From Sulfuriflexus sp. (GTDB lineage Bacteria; Pseudomonadota; Gammaproteobacteria; AKS1), in contig JAGLUW010000006.1 of the NCBI GenBank assembly GCA_023134145.1, positions 111,380-175,379 of the forward strand: a stretch of 64,000 bases of DNA, read 5' to 3'. Below, piece by piece: positions 1 through 8,351 of the stretch (positions are counted from its first letter, which is position 1; every line of letters starts with the position of its first letter). The notes under the pieces were generated by a model, which was not told the DNA's origin, searched no databases, and was given only the letters and a program-made list of their open reading frames with translations. A program made the position numbers and the translations under genes.

Positions 1-678
1 GCTTGCTTCCCTAAATTGCGTATCAACCGGTATAACACTTGGCCACAAATTTTCCTGATACTGCTCTTGTAAAACTTCCAATGCACCACGTGATGCCTTT
101 GTGCGCCGGTCAAATAAAGTTGGGATCACTGTATAACTTAATACCGTATTTCGAGACTGCATAATCATGTGCAATGTATGCACCATGCGTTCAAGTCCTT
201 TCAATGCAAGAAATTCAGTTTGCACGGGAACCAGTAATTCATTACAAACAGCTAATGCATTGACCATCAAAATACCCAATTGAGGAGGACAATCAATCAA
301 CACATAATCATAGTCTTCACTCAAACATTTAAGCGCTTTACTCAAAGCCAAGCCTTTACCTTGCTTAGTGCCCATTTGCCGGTCAAGTGCTGCCATTGCT
401 GTTGATGCGGGCAACAAATCAATATTCTCAAAATCGGTTGATAATATTTGTTGTTGCACATTATATTTTTGATATTCCCCTTCCATATGAAACAGTTGGT
501 ATAAACCTGTTTCTTGCGTATCCGGATCATTACCTAAATAAACACTTAAAGAACCATGTGGATCTGCATCCACCAACAAACAACGACAGCCTCTTTGTGA
601 AAGAAGCCCAGCAAGGCTAATTGTTGTGGTGGTTTTACCCACACCACCTTTTTGGTTTGCAATAGACCAGATTTTCAT
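1..678 (-). CDS. parC: ParC-type ParA/MinD-family ATPase (3' end cut by window edge)
   Basis: Partial, 226 residues seen, open at the left edge. The N-terminus has the deviant Walker A KGGVGKTTT (about residues 10-18), then VDADPHGS (Walker A') and VLIDCPPQ (Walker B), the ParA/Soj pattern. The ATG overlaps the motD stop (ATGA, 675-678), so the two genes are translationally coupled. In Pseudomonas and Vibrio a ParA-like protein in exactly this place, after the motor and chemotaxis genes, positions chemotaxis arrays at the old pole (ParC) with ParP. I infer that role from context; a chromosome-partition Soj is less likely. parP and cheW would be expected just beyond the edge. Confidence 0.85.
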   Translation of the reverse strand, partial: MKIWSIANQKGGVGKTTTTISLAGLLSQRGCRCLLVDADPHGSLSVYLGNDPDTQETGLYQLFHMEGEYQKYNVQQQILSTDFENIDLLPASTAMAALDRQMGTKQGKGLALSKALKCLSEDYDYVLIDCPPQLGILMVNALAVCNELLVPVQTEFLALKGLERMVHTLHMIMQSRNTVLSYTVIPTLFDRRTKASRGALEVLQEQYQENLWPSVIPVDTQFREAS

Positions 679-1634
679 TGTCCGACTCCATCTATTACAG
701 GCAAGCCAATAGAGGGTAAATCAACAGAGGGCAAAGCAACTTTAGGTGCTACTATTTTCTCAGCCACTACGGGAATTTTAATCAAATCACTCGTTCCAAG
801 TATTTTATCGGTACGTGCAGGTTTAATATCCGGAGCTGAATTAGGTCTAATCACTAATGTTATTCTTCTGTTTTGTTCAATTTCTATTGATGTATCAATC
901 GTAGAGTAAGGTCGGAATTGTGCATAACCGACTGCCCACATTCTTTCAGGATCCATTTCATGTTCAGCGAATAAATTAACTACCGTCGCTGCTCTTGCAG
1001 ATGAAAGCTCCCAGTTACTTGGGTATAAAGCTGAACTGATCGGTGTATTATCCGTATGCCCTTCAACCTGCATTGATGTTGGGAATCTCGATAAACTGCC
1101 CGTCATTCTAATAAGTAATTTTTCTGCTTCTATCGACAATCTTGCGCTACCTGATTGAAATAAAATTTTTGCATTTAAATCAACTTCAAGCCCATCTTTA
1201 TTCTTTCGTAAGGTCACTAGGTTTTGATCTAACAACGAAGCCAAAGAATTACTTAATTCATCCTTTAGTGCATCAAGCATTTTATCTGCACGATTATCAG
1301 TGCCGGCAGCTTGATTCTTTTTTTCTCCCGCCATAGCTTCAATCGGTTGTATCAAAGATTGTGAACCACTACTACTCGCCGGGCTTTGAGCACCCGTATT
1401 CAACGGATTTAAAGTACGCGACAATCGACCAATTTGAATGGGTTTATCTGACTTGCCCGGACGTTGAAATGCTGATTCAAGCGTATCGGACAAAACGCGG
1501 TACTTACCCTCATTAACTGAAGATATTGAATACATCACAACAAAAAACGCGAACAATAAGGTAATGAAGTCGGCATAGGAAACTAGCCAACGCTCATGGT
1601 TTACATGTTCTTCTTGTCGTTTTTTACGTGCCAT
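675..1634 (-). CDS. motD: Flagellar stator protein MotD (MotB family)
   Basis: Ion-channel and peptidoglycan-anchoring stator subunit. A basic N-terminus is followed by one membrane segment (about 20-40) holding the essential aspartate in SYADFITLLFAFF (D22). The periplasmic OmpA-like domain (about 165-265) contains the peptidoglycan-binding motif VEGHTDNTP and the NRRITLVI end. At 319 aa it fits the family. It sits directly after motC and before parC, as in the Pseudomonas MotCD pair, which sits at the end of a chemotaxis operon; that is why I call MotD and not MotB. A C-terminal tail of about 50 residues rich in Pro, Val and Lys lies past the OmpA domain and has no assigned role. Confidence 0.9.
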   Translation of the reverse strand: MARKKRQEEHVNHERWLVSYADFITLLFAFFVVMYSISSVNEGKYRVLSDTLESAFQRPGKSDKPIQIGRLSRTLNPLNTGAQSPASSSGSQSLIQPIEAMAGEKKNQAAGTDNRADKMLDALKDELSNSLASLLDQNLVTLRKNKDGLEVDLNAKILFQSGSARLSIEAEKLLIRMTGSLSRFPTSMQVEGHTDNTPISSALYPSNWELSSARAATVVNLFAEHEMDPERMWAVGYAQFRPYSTIDTSIEIEQNRRITLVIRPNSAPDIKPARTDKILGTSDLIKIPVVAEKIVAPKVALPSVDLPSIGLPVIDGVGQ

Positions 1635-1648
1635 ATCCTATAACCATA

Positions 1649-2389
1649 CTATTGCAGATAACCCTGCAATTTGGTTTCTATGTTTCGTGGATTCTCGCCT
1701 TCCGCTATTGCAACAATTCCTTCTATGACCATTTCTCGATACTGGGTCTGATGATGAACCAATGCCTTCAACTTATTAGCCATTGGCAAGAAAAGTAGAT
1801 TGGCTAAACCAACGCCATAAATTGTTGCAACAAAAGCAACCGCAATACCTGGTCCTAATTTGCTCGGATCAGCCAAATTATTCATTACATGAATAAGCCC
1901 CATCACCGCGCCGATAATACCAATGGTGGGAGAATAACCGCCTAGCCCGTCATAAACCTTGGCGGCTTCCAAATCATGGTGTTCTTTTACATCCACCTCA
2001 ACTTCAAGAATATTTCGGATAACTTCCGGTTCACTACCATCAACTAATAATTGCAGACCTTTACTCGAAAAAGGATCGCCAACCGTTTCCGCAATAGCTT
2101 CTAACCCTAGCAAACCTTCTTTCCTTGCAATATTGCTCCATTCAACAATATTTTCTACGGCGAGATCCGAACCTAATTTCGGTGGAAAGAAAACCCACAT
2201 CGATATTTTTAATGAACGAGCGAATACAGAAATTTCAGTTTGTAACATCACGGCGCCAACCGTACCACCGGCAACAATGACAAAGGCTGTCACTTGCATT
2301 AAAGAACTAATATGCCCGCCTTCAAGAAAATTACCACCAATAATGGCGCCGAAAGCAATGATGAGCCCAATCAGACTTAGAATATCCAT
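1649..2389 (-). CDS. motC: Flagellar stator protein MotC (MotA family)
   Basis: Four-helix MotA-type stator subunit, 246 aa. The N-terminal segment MDILSLIGLIIAFGAIIGG and a second N-terminal hydrophobic helix precede a cytoplasmic loop rich in charged residues that contacts FliG. Two further helices carry the proline motif PTIGIIGAVMGLIHVM and the GVGLANLLFLP signature. It lies 14 bp upstream of motD and 6 bp after cheB in one operon. With MotD it forms the proton- or sodium-driven channel; the sequence does not show which ion is used. No motAB pair is present in this window. Confidence 0.9.
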   Translation of the reverse strand: MDILSLIGLIIAFGAIIGGNFLEGGHISSLMQVTAFVIVAGGTVGAVMLQTEISVFARSLKISMWVFFPPKLGSDLAVENIVEWSNIARKEGLLGLEAIAETVGDPFSSKGLQLLVDGSEPEVIRNILEVEVDVKEHHDLEAAKVYDGLGGYSPTIGIIGAVMGLIHVMNNLADPSKLGPGIAVAFVATIYGVGLANLLFLPMANKLKALVHHQTQYREMVIEGIVAIAEGENPRNIETKLQGYLQ

Positions 2390-2395
2390 AATAAA

Positions 2396-3448
2396 TCAGA
2401 CGCAACGCGCCAAGTTTTGGCCTATTGTTGATAACGGTAAAATATAATCCGATAAACCGGCTTCCTCTATTGCTGCTGGCATACCAAAAACAACACAACT
2501 GGCTTCATCCTGTGACCATAATTCAGAACCGCCTTGTTTCATTTTCTTGGCGCCTTCTCGTCCATCCGCACCCATTCCTGTTAATACGATTCCTAGGGCC
2601 TTGCCGGGATATGCCTTCGCAACAGAATCAAAGGCAACATCAACAGAAGGTTTATAATTTTGATCTGGAAGTGGTTCGGATATTTTAATATGTGAAATGC
2701 TACCGCGTTTCACTAATTCCATTTGTTTCCCACCCGGTGCGAGTAATGCCAAGCCAGGCTTTAATTGCTCTCCATCCACCGCTTCACGCACTTCAATTTG
2801 ACATAAGCCATCAAGTCGTTGTGCAAATGCTGGAGTAAAACTTGCTGGCATATGTTGAATTAAAATAATCGGTAACGGGAAATTCTTAGGTAGCTTAGTT
2901 AATACATCTTGTAATGCAACAGGCCCACCCGTTGATGTGCCAATCGCAACCAATTGATGACTCTTCTTTTTAGGTTGAGTAACCGATGCTAGGGAAACTT
3001 TTTTAACAGTTGTAGTTACAGGCGTAGCAGTGACAGGAGACTTAGCCAAACCACGTGCTGCAATCAATCTTACTCTGGCACACAGTAAACGCTTCGCTTC
3101 TTCTCTATCACTTGAAATGTCGTCAAATTTCTTAGGTAAGAAATCCATTGCGCCAGCATCAAGTGCATCAAGTGTCGCCTTAGCTCCATCCGTCGACAAT
3201 GATGAGAACATCAAGATTGGTATAGGCGACTTTTGCATTATCTTGCGTACTGCAGTAATGCCATCCATCACTGGCATTTCAATATCCATGGTGATGACAT
3301 CTGGTTTTAATTTTTCGGCCTGTTCTATCGCTTCGAGACCATTTTTTGCCATACCAACAACTTCAATACGAGCATCGGCTGCTAATATTTCTTCTACTCG
3401 TCGTCTAAAGAAACTGGAATCATCAACGATCAATACCCGCGCGACCAT
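2396..3448 (-). CDS. cheB: Chemotaxis protein-glutamate methylesterase CheB
   Basis: Removes methyl groups from, and deamidates, chemoreceptors, giving adaptation. The receiver domain (1-125) has the acidic pair DD at 9-10 and the phosphorylation site D55 in VITMDIEMP. A linker rich in Thr, Val and Lys (135-163) leads to the methylesterase domain with catalytic serine S172 in GTSTGGP, H199 in IQHMP and D295 in GMGADG. Length 350 aa is normal. It follows cheA by 10 bp and shares its operon, so CheA can phosphorylate both CheB and CheY. Confidence 0.95.
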   Translation of the reverse strand: MVARVLIVDDSSFFRRRVEEILAADARIEVVGMAKNGLEAIEQAEKLKPDVITMDIEMPVMDGITAVRKIMQKSPIPILMFSSLSTDGAKATLDALDAGAMDFLPKKFDDISSDREEAKRLLCARVRLIAARGLAKSPVTATPVTTTVKKVSLASVTQPKKKSHQLVAIGTSTGGPVALQDVLTKLPKNFPLPIILIQHMPASFTPAFAQRLDGLCQIEVREAVDGEQLKPGLALLAPGGKQMELVKRGSISHIKISEPLPDQNYKPSVDVAFDSVAKAYPGKALGIVLTGMGADGREGAKKMKQGGSELWSQDEASCVVFGMPAAIEEAGLSDYILPLSTIGQNLARCV

Positions 3449-3458
3449 GATTAACTCC

Positions 3459-5501
3459 TTACATTCGATGCGCGTAGGCTTTCAGCAACCCTGGCACATC
3501 AATAATTAATGCAATCTTTCCGTCACCTGTAATAGTGGCACCCGACATCCCCGGTGTACCTAGTAACATTTCACCGAGAGGTTTAATAACAACCTCTTCC
3601 TGACCTAATAATTCATCGACAACAAAACCAAGCCGTTGTGTACCTAATGCAACAATCACTACGTGACTAGAATCGCTATCTTCACGTGGAGCAGGATTTT
3701 TTGCTAACCAATCTCGTAAGAAATAAAGTGACACCGGTTTGTCTCTTACCACAATAACTTTTTGACCATCAACCACATTCATTTGGCTAAGATCTAAATC
3801 AAAGATTTCACAAACATTAACTAATGGTAGAGCAAAGGTTTGTTGACCAAGAATAACCATCAGCGTTGGCATAATAGCTAAGGTCAATGGCACCTTAATT
3901 GTAAGCACACTGCCTTCGCCTAATTTTGAATCAATCTCGACGGAACCATTCAGTTGAATAATTCTTGTCTTAACCACATCCATACCAACGCCACGACCAG
4001 AAATATCTGAGATTTCTTCTTTGGTTGAGAAACCTGCTGCAAATATAAGGTTATAACATTCAAGATCACTTAAACGCGCTGCGGCATCTTCGTCCATAAG
4101 ACCTTTTTTAACCGCAATGCCGCGCAAGATATCAGGATCCATTCCCTTACCATCATCAGAGATAGACAGTTCGATATGGTCACCTTCTTGTGATGCTTTA
4201 AGCAACACAGTACCTGTACGAGGTTTACCTGCGGCTTCACGATCGTCTGGCATTTCAATACCATGATCAACTGCGTTACGAACTAAATGCACTAATGGAT
4301 CAGCAAGCGCTTCAACCAAATTCTTATCAAGATCGGTATCTTCACCTTCCATGTCGAGCTTAATATCTTTGCTCAATGCACGAGCCAAATCACGAATCAC
4401 TCGAGGGAAACGACCAAATACTTTCTTGATCGGTTGCATACGCGTTTTCATTACTGAGTTTTGTAGGTCCGCGGTTATCACATCAAGATTAGTCACTGCA
4501 TGTGACACATCTTCATCATCAACTTTTGCTTGTAATGTTGTAAGGCGGTTACGCACCAATACCAACTCGCCGACTAAATTCATAATGTCATCAAGTCGTC
4601 GTGTATCAACTCGAACCGTCGCTTCAGCTTGCGGCGCGGCATCACGTTTTTTAGCGGGCGCTTTCTTCGCAGCAGGTTCTGGCTTAGGTGCTTCTACAAC
4701 TGGTTCTGGTGCTTTCGCAACAGGCTCAGCAGTTTTTTCTGCTGCATCTGAATTCCCACCAGGTACGACACCGGCACCATGCAAATCATTTAAAATATTA
4801 TCGAATTCATCATCAGAAATAGGTTCATCTGATCCGCTTGCGTTCGCCGCAGGCTTCTCTGGTTCTACAGGAGCACTGTTTGATGGGACATTACCTTTAC
4901 CATGCATTTGATCAAGCATGGCTTCAAATTCATCATCCGATATCTCACTCGAATCAGAAGCACTCGCTTCTTCTGTCTTTTCAGGTGCTTTCCCGCCGGC
5001 TGATGCGGCAAGAATTGCTTCAAATTCATCTTCAAGTGCATCTGCACTTGGTTCGGCTGTGGTAGGAGTGGGTGTTTCTTCAACAACCGGCGCAGCTTCA
5101 ACTGCTGCTGTTTCATTGCCGAGTAAGGCATTAAGTGCGGCTAATTGTGCTGGGTCAGCTGCATCGGGTTCTTCACCATCACGCAAGCTCTCAAACATAT
5201 CATTCAAGCTATCTAGAACGGGTAACATGACATCCATAAGTTGCGCATCAACTTCGCGTTCGCCATTACGCAAAGCATTAAACACGTCTTCAGCGAGATG
5301 ACATAAGGCAACTAATGAGTCTAGGCTAAGGAAACTTGCGCCGCCCTTAATTGTATGGAAACCACGGAATACTGCATTTAATAATTCGGGGTCATCGCTA
5401 GCATTTTCAAGATCGACAAGTTGATTACCCAAATCATCAAGAATTTCTCCCGCTTCTACGAGAAAATCTTGTAGGATTTCATCATCACCATCGAATGCCA
5501 T
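3459..5501 (-). CDS. cheA: Chemotaxis histidine kinase CheA
   Basis: Central kinase of the chemoreceptor array, 680 aa from the chosen start. Domains in order: HPt with phospho-accepting H49 in FHTIKGGASF; a long Pro/Ala/acid-rich linker (about 135-295); dimerisation (about 300-360); ATPase with N-box HLVRNAVDHG and G-boxes DDGKGMD and GRGVGMD; and a C-terminal CheW-like domain (from about 540). The start at 5501 is preferred over an upstream in-frame ATG at 5516 because GGAAGTGG lies 5-8 bases before it. The linker shows no recognisable P2 fold but carries three short DEF-x-x-x-L motifs (156-164, 187-201, 228-242) that resemble the CheY-binding peptide of FliM. Confidence 0.95.
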   Translation of the reverse strand: MAFDGDDEILQDFLVEAGEILDDLGNQLVDLENASDDPELLNAVFRGFHTIKGGASFLSLDSLVALCHLAEDVFNALRNGEREVDAQLMDVMLPVLDSLNDMFESLRDGEEPDAADPAQLAALNALLGNETAAVEAAPVVEETPTPTTAEPSADALEDEFEAILAASAGGKAPEKTEEASASDSSEISDDEFEAMLDQMHGKGNVPSNSAPVEPEKPAANASGSDEPISDDEFDNILNDLHGAGVVPGGNSDAAEKTAEPVAKAPEPVVEAPKPEPAAKKAPAKKRDAAPQAEATVRVDTRRLDDIMNLVGELVLVRNRLTTLQAKVDDEDVSHAVTNLDVITADLQNSVMKTRMQPIKKVFGRFPRVIRDLARALSKDIKLDMEGEDTDLDKNLVEALADPLVHLVRNAVDHGIEMPDDREAAGKPRTGTVLLKASQEGDHIELSISDDGKGMDPDILRGIAVKKGLMDEDAAARLSDLECYNLIFAAGFSTKEEISDISGRGVGMDVVKTRIIQLNGSVEIDSKLGEGSVLTIKVPLTLAIMPTLMVILGQQTFALPLVNVCEIFDLDLSQMNVVDGQKVIVVRDKPVSLYFLRDWLAKNPAPREDSDSSHVVIVALGTQRLGFVVDELLGQEEVVIKPLGEMLLGTPGMSGATITGDGKIALIIDVPGLLKAYAHRM

Positions 5502-5520
5502 ATTTCCACTTCCCATTTTC

Positions 5521-6249
5521 TTAGAATCCTAAACTAGACAACAAGTCATCAACTTCATCTTGTCCAGATACTGCATCAGAACTTTCTAAACCAGGGACCT
5601 GTGGCCCATCAAGTTCACCGACAGTAGAGGCTTGTGTTGATTCGTCCAATATTGCGCCACTATCTTTAATTAATTTAACAAGGCTTGTTTCAAGATCCGT
5701 TACCAGATTAATAACGCGACTAATGATCTGCCCAGTAATATCTTGATAATCTTGCGCCAGTAAAATTTCACTCAAACCTGTACGAACACGGCCTGTACCA
5801 CTACTTTGTTCCGAAAGATAAACCTGTACTTCTTCACATAGAGCTCGAGATTCTTTCGCCTCCATGTCGTGTTTCATAAATCGTTTCCAACGCTCATGAA
5901 TATCATCACTCTGCGTACCTAATGTTTCGCAAAGCGGCATAAGATCTTCAACCACTGACATGGTTTTATGTGCAGCCTTATCTGTCACATCAATGACATG
6001 CTTTAAACGCTCTCTCGCATCCGGTATATCGGTACCAGTGAGCGATGTAAGTTTAGAATCAAGCTTAAAACCGTTTAGTGCTTCGTGAAATCCACGTGTC
6101 AACTTACCTAGTTCTTGGAACAAACTTTGATCGCGATTACGTGCTAATTCTTCAACTAATTTATCCGCTTCATCCATGTTTCCTGATTCTACTTGGGTGA
6201 TAATACTGCGTGCCTTACTTAGGTAATCTTCCGATATATTCTCATCCAC
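5521..6249 (-). CDS. cheZ: CheY-P phosphatase CheZ
   Basis: All-alpha protein that dephosphorylates CheY-P, 242 aa. The central block LLAQDYQDITGQIISRV contains the phosphatase motif (D and Q of QDYQDITGQ) that inserts into the CheY active site. A flexible acidic linker ends in the C-terminal peptide EVDDLLSSLGF, the classic CheY-docking helix. It lies between cheY and cheA, 18 bp after cheY. CheZ is typical of beta- and gammaproteobacteria and supports the taxonomic reading of the window. Confidence 0.95.
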   Translation of the reverse strand: MDENISEDYLSKARSIITQVESGNMDEADKLVEELARNRDQSLFQELGKLTRGFHEALNGFKLDSKLTSLTGTDIPDARERLKHVIDVTDKAAHKTMSVVEDLMPLCETLGTQSDDIHERWKRFMKHDMEAKESRALCEEVQVYLSEQSSGTGRVRTGLSEILLAQDYQDITGQIISRVINLVTDLETSLVKLIKDSGAILDESTQASTVGELDGPQVPGLESSDAVSGQDEVDDLLSSLGF

Positions 6250-6267
6250 AATCTTTTCCCTCTGCGA

Positions 6268-6657
6268 TTAAGCTGCACCAACGCGTTCAAAAATCTTACC
6301 GATTTTTTCTTTCAGCACTTCAGCAGTAAATGGTTTAACGATATAACCATTTACCCCTGCCTGTGCTGCTTCTACGATTTGCTCGCGTTTTTGTTCTGCC
6401 GTTACCAGCAGAACAGGTAGCGTTGCTAAATTTTCATCAGCACGAACGGCCTTAAGCAGGTCAATTCCTGTCATTCCCGGCATATTCCAATCCGTTACCA
6501 GAAAATCAAAATTCCCAGACTGCAGCATAGGCAATGCAGTCTGCCCATCATCGGCTTCCTGTGTGTTACTGAAACCGAGATCTCTCAGTAAGTTCTTGAT
6601 AATTCGACGCATTGTCGAGAAATCATCTACTATGAGGATTTTCATGTCTTTGTTCAA
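6268..6657 (-). CDS. cheY: Chemotaxis response regulator CheY
   Basis: Single receiver domain of 129 aa that binds the FliM switch when phosphorylated by CheA. Acidic residues DD (11-12), phospho-acceptor D56 in VTDWNMPGM, the conserved T in LLVTAEQ and K in YIVKPF are all present. The predicted start is TTG at 6657, because AGGAG lies 6 bases upstream of it. The in-frame ATG four codons downstream (6645) would be 18 bases from that site; it remains possible and gives 125 aa. First gene of the chemotaxis operon, behind the sigma-28 promoter at 6697-6723. Confidence 0.95.
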   Translation of the reverse strand: MNKDMKILIVDDFSTMRRIIKNLLRDLGFSNTQEADDGQTALPMLQSGNFDFLVTDWNMPGMTGIDLLKAVRADENLATLPVLLVTAEQKREQIVEAAQAGVNGYIVKPFTAEVLKEKIGKIFERVGAA

Positions 6658-6696
6658 AACGAACTCCTGAATATAATTTTTCTGTCTACAACTAGG

Positions 6697-6723
6697 CTAT
6701 CGACAGGAAGTTAAAATAGTTTA
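6697..6723 (-). promoter_or_regulatory. Sigma-28 (FliA) promoter of cheY operon
   Basis: On the minus strand the -35 TAAA (6720-6723, overlapping the fliA stop codon) and -10 GTCGATAG (6697-6704) are separated by exactly 15 bases, matching the FliA consensus TAAA-N15-GCCGATAA with two -10 mismatches. It lies about 40 bases upstream of the cheY start. It would place chemotaxis genes in the last, FliA-dependent tier. Confidence 0.75.
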
Positions 6724-7452
6724 GCTTTCCAATACCCAATCAGACATCCGTGCGCGTAAACGTACAATTGCCTGACTATGAATTTGACTGACACGTGACT
6801 CCGTCACCCCTAAAACCTCTCCAATTTCACGTAAATTAAGCTCTTCATCATAATAAAGAGCCATAACAAGACGTTCACGTTCTGGTAGGCAAGAAATACA
6901 TTCAGCAAGCTCCTTTCTGAAGTTGCTGTGTTGTACGTCTTCAAATGGTGAATCAGTATTACCAACAATCGTGTCAATTATTGCTTCATCCTGACTACTG
7001 ACTTCATTAAAACTTGTTACTCGGTAACCACTGGCATCTTGTAATAAGTGATGATATTCATCGATGCTGATGTCCATTTCTTTTGCAATTTCATAGTCAC
7101 GTGCATCACGACCATGTTCATTCTCAATCTTTCGTACCGCCGCCGAAATGGCACGAGACTTCTTATAAACTGAACGAGGTGCCCAATCATTTTTACGAAT
7201 TTCATCAACAATGGCTCCACGGATTCGAATACCTGCATAGGTATCAAAACTTGCACCTTGAGTTGGATCATAATTCCTTGCGGCCTCAATCAAACCAATC
7301 ATGCCGGCTTGAATAAGATCATCAACGGGAACACTCGGCGGTAGTCTAGTAATCATGTGATATACAATCCTTTTTACCAAAGGTGCATGTTCAATAATCG
7401 TTTGATCATGCGAAACACCTTGGTTTTCAACATACATCGCTAATCCATTCAT
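6721..7452 (-). CDS. fliA: Flagellar sigma factor FliA (sigma-28)
   Basis: Alternative sigma factor for late flagellar and chemotaxis genes, 243 aa. Region 2 contains YHMITRLPPSVPVDDLIQAG and YAGIRIRGAIVDEIRKNDW; region 4 is the helix-turn-helix LNLREIGEVLGVTESRVSQI. The start at 7452 is chosen over a longer reading to 7473 because GGAG sits 8 bases upstream and the ATG overlaps the fleN stop (ATGA). The gene ends the flhA-flhF-fleN-fliA run, the Pseudomonas arrangement. Its partner anti-sigma factor FlgM is encoded at 51429. Sites matching its consensus occur at cheY, both flagellins and flgM. Confidence 0.95.
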   Translation of the reverse strand: MNGLAMYVENQGVSHDQTIIEHAPLVKRIVYHMITRLPPSVPVDDLIQAGMIGLIEAARNYDPTQGASFDTYAGIRIRGAIVDEIRKNDWAPRSVYKKSRAISAAVRKIENEHGRDARDYEIAKEMDISIDEYHHLLQDASGYRVTSFNEVSSQDEAIIDTIVGNTDSPFEDVQHSNFRKELAECISCLPERERLVMALYYDEELNLREIGEVLGVTESRVSQIHSQAIVRLRARMSDWVLES

Positions 7453-8351
7453 GATACGTTCTCCGTTAACCACTGTTCTGGTTCGTTGTGTACTAATCTT
7501 TCAATGAAAAATTCTAGGTGACCACTGGCCTGAGATGCTGCTGGCCATTTATCAACTGCTTGTGCTAATTTTTTAAAGGCTAGTGATGAACGGCTACGTG
7601 GATACACATCACAAACTGCTCGTTGTCGTTGCACTGCTTTTCGTAAGTAATCATCAAAAGGAACCGTGCCGACAAAATCGAGTGTCACATCAAGAAATTT
7701 ATCTGTGACCTTTAATAACTTCGCGAACAATTCCCTGCCTTGTTGTACGCTGTGAACCATATTCACCAAAATGCGAAAACGTTGTAGGCCATGATCTTTA
7801 TTTAATACTTTCATTAAGGCGTATGCATCGGTGATTGATGCTGGCTCATCACACACAACCACTAGCACTTCTTGTGCTGCACGACTAAATGTTGTTACGC
7901 TGTCAGATATACCTGCCGCTGTATCAATAAGCAAAACATCCAGATCATTACCCAATTCACTAAAAGCCCGAACCAAACCAATATGTTCTTCTGGTTTAAG
8001 TTCTGCCATGTTCTTAATGCCAGATGATGCCGGAATAATTCTAATGCCCGCAGGCCCTTCAACAATAACTTCTTCTAAAGTGCGCTCACCACTCATAACG
8101 TGTGAAAGATTATGTACAGGGTGGACTCCCAGCATCACATCAACATTACCTAAGCCAAGATCTGCATCCATGAGTAAAACTTTCTTACCCATATTAGTCA
8201 GTGACATTGCTAGGTTAGCTGATACATTGGTTTTACCAACGCCACCTTTACCGCTCGCAACCGTGATCACTCGAACCGGTTTTGGATTAGTCTGGCGGCG
8301 CATACCTTCAGCTTGATCCGTTCTCGCTTCAGCCATGTACATGTGTTTCAT
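7449..8351 (-). CDS. fleN: Flagellar number regulator FleN/FlhG (MinD-like ATPase)
   Basis: MinD/ParA-family ATPase, 300 aa, that limits the number of polar flagella and antagonises FleQ. It has the deviant Walker A ASGKGGVGKTNVS (about 33-45), LMDADLGLGNVD (Walker A') and LLIDTAAGI (Walker B). A positively charged N-terminal tail precedes the ATPase core, as in FleN/FlhG. The 5' end overlaps flhF by 23 bp. In-frame ATGs at 8351, 8342 and 8336 all compete; the AAGGA motif is best spaced for 8342, so the true N-terminus may be 3 residues shorter. It sits between flhF and fliA. Confidence 0.93.
   Translation of the reverse strand: MKHMYMAEARTDQAEGMRRQTNPKPVRVITVASGKGGVGKTNVSANLAMSLTNMGKKVLLMDADLGLGNVDVMLGVHPVHNLSHVMSGERTLEEVIVEGPAGIRIIPASSGIKNMAELKPEEHIGLVRAFSELGNDLDVLLIDTAAGISDSVTTFSRAAQEVLVVVCDEPASITDAYALMKVLNKDHGLQRFRILVNMVHSVQQGRELFAKLLKVTDKFLDVTLDFVGTVPFDDYLRKAVQRQRAVCDVYPRSRSSLAFKKLAQAVDKWPAASQASGHLEFFIERLVHNEPEQWLTENVS

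Noticed and set aside
4351..4911. 186-aa open frame on the plus strand opposite cheA
   Set aside because: Ser/Ala/Thr-rich antisense shadow of a well-identified gene with no ribosome site or family features. The same applies to the other long plus-strand frames opposite minus-strand flagellar genes.
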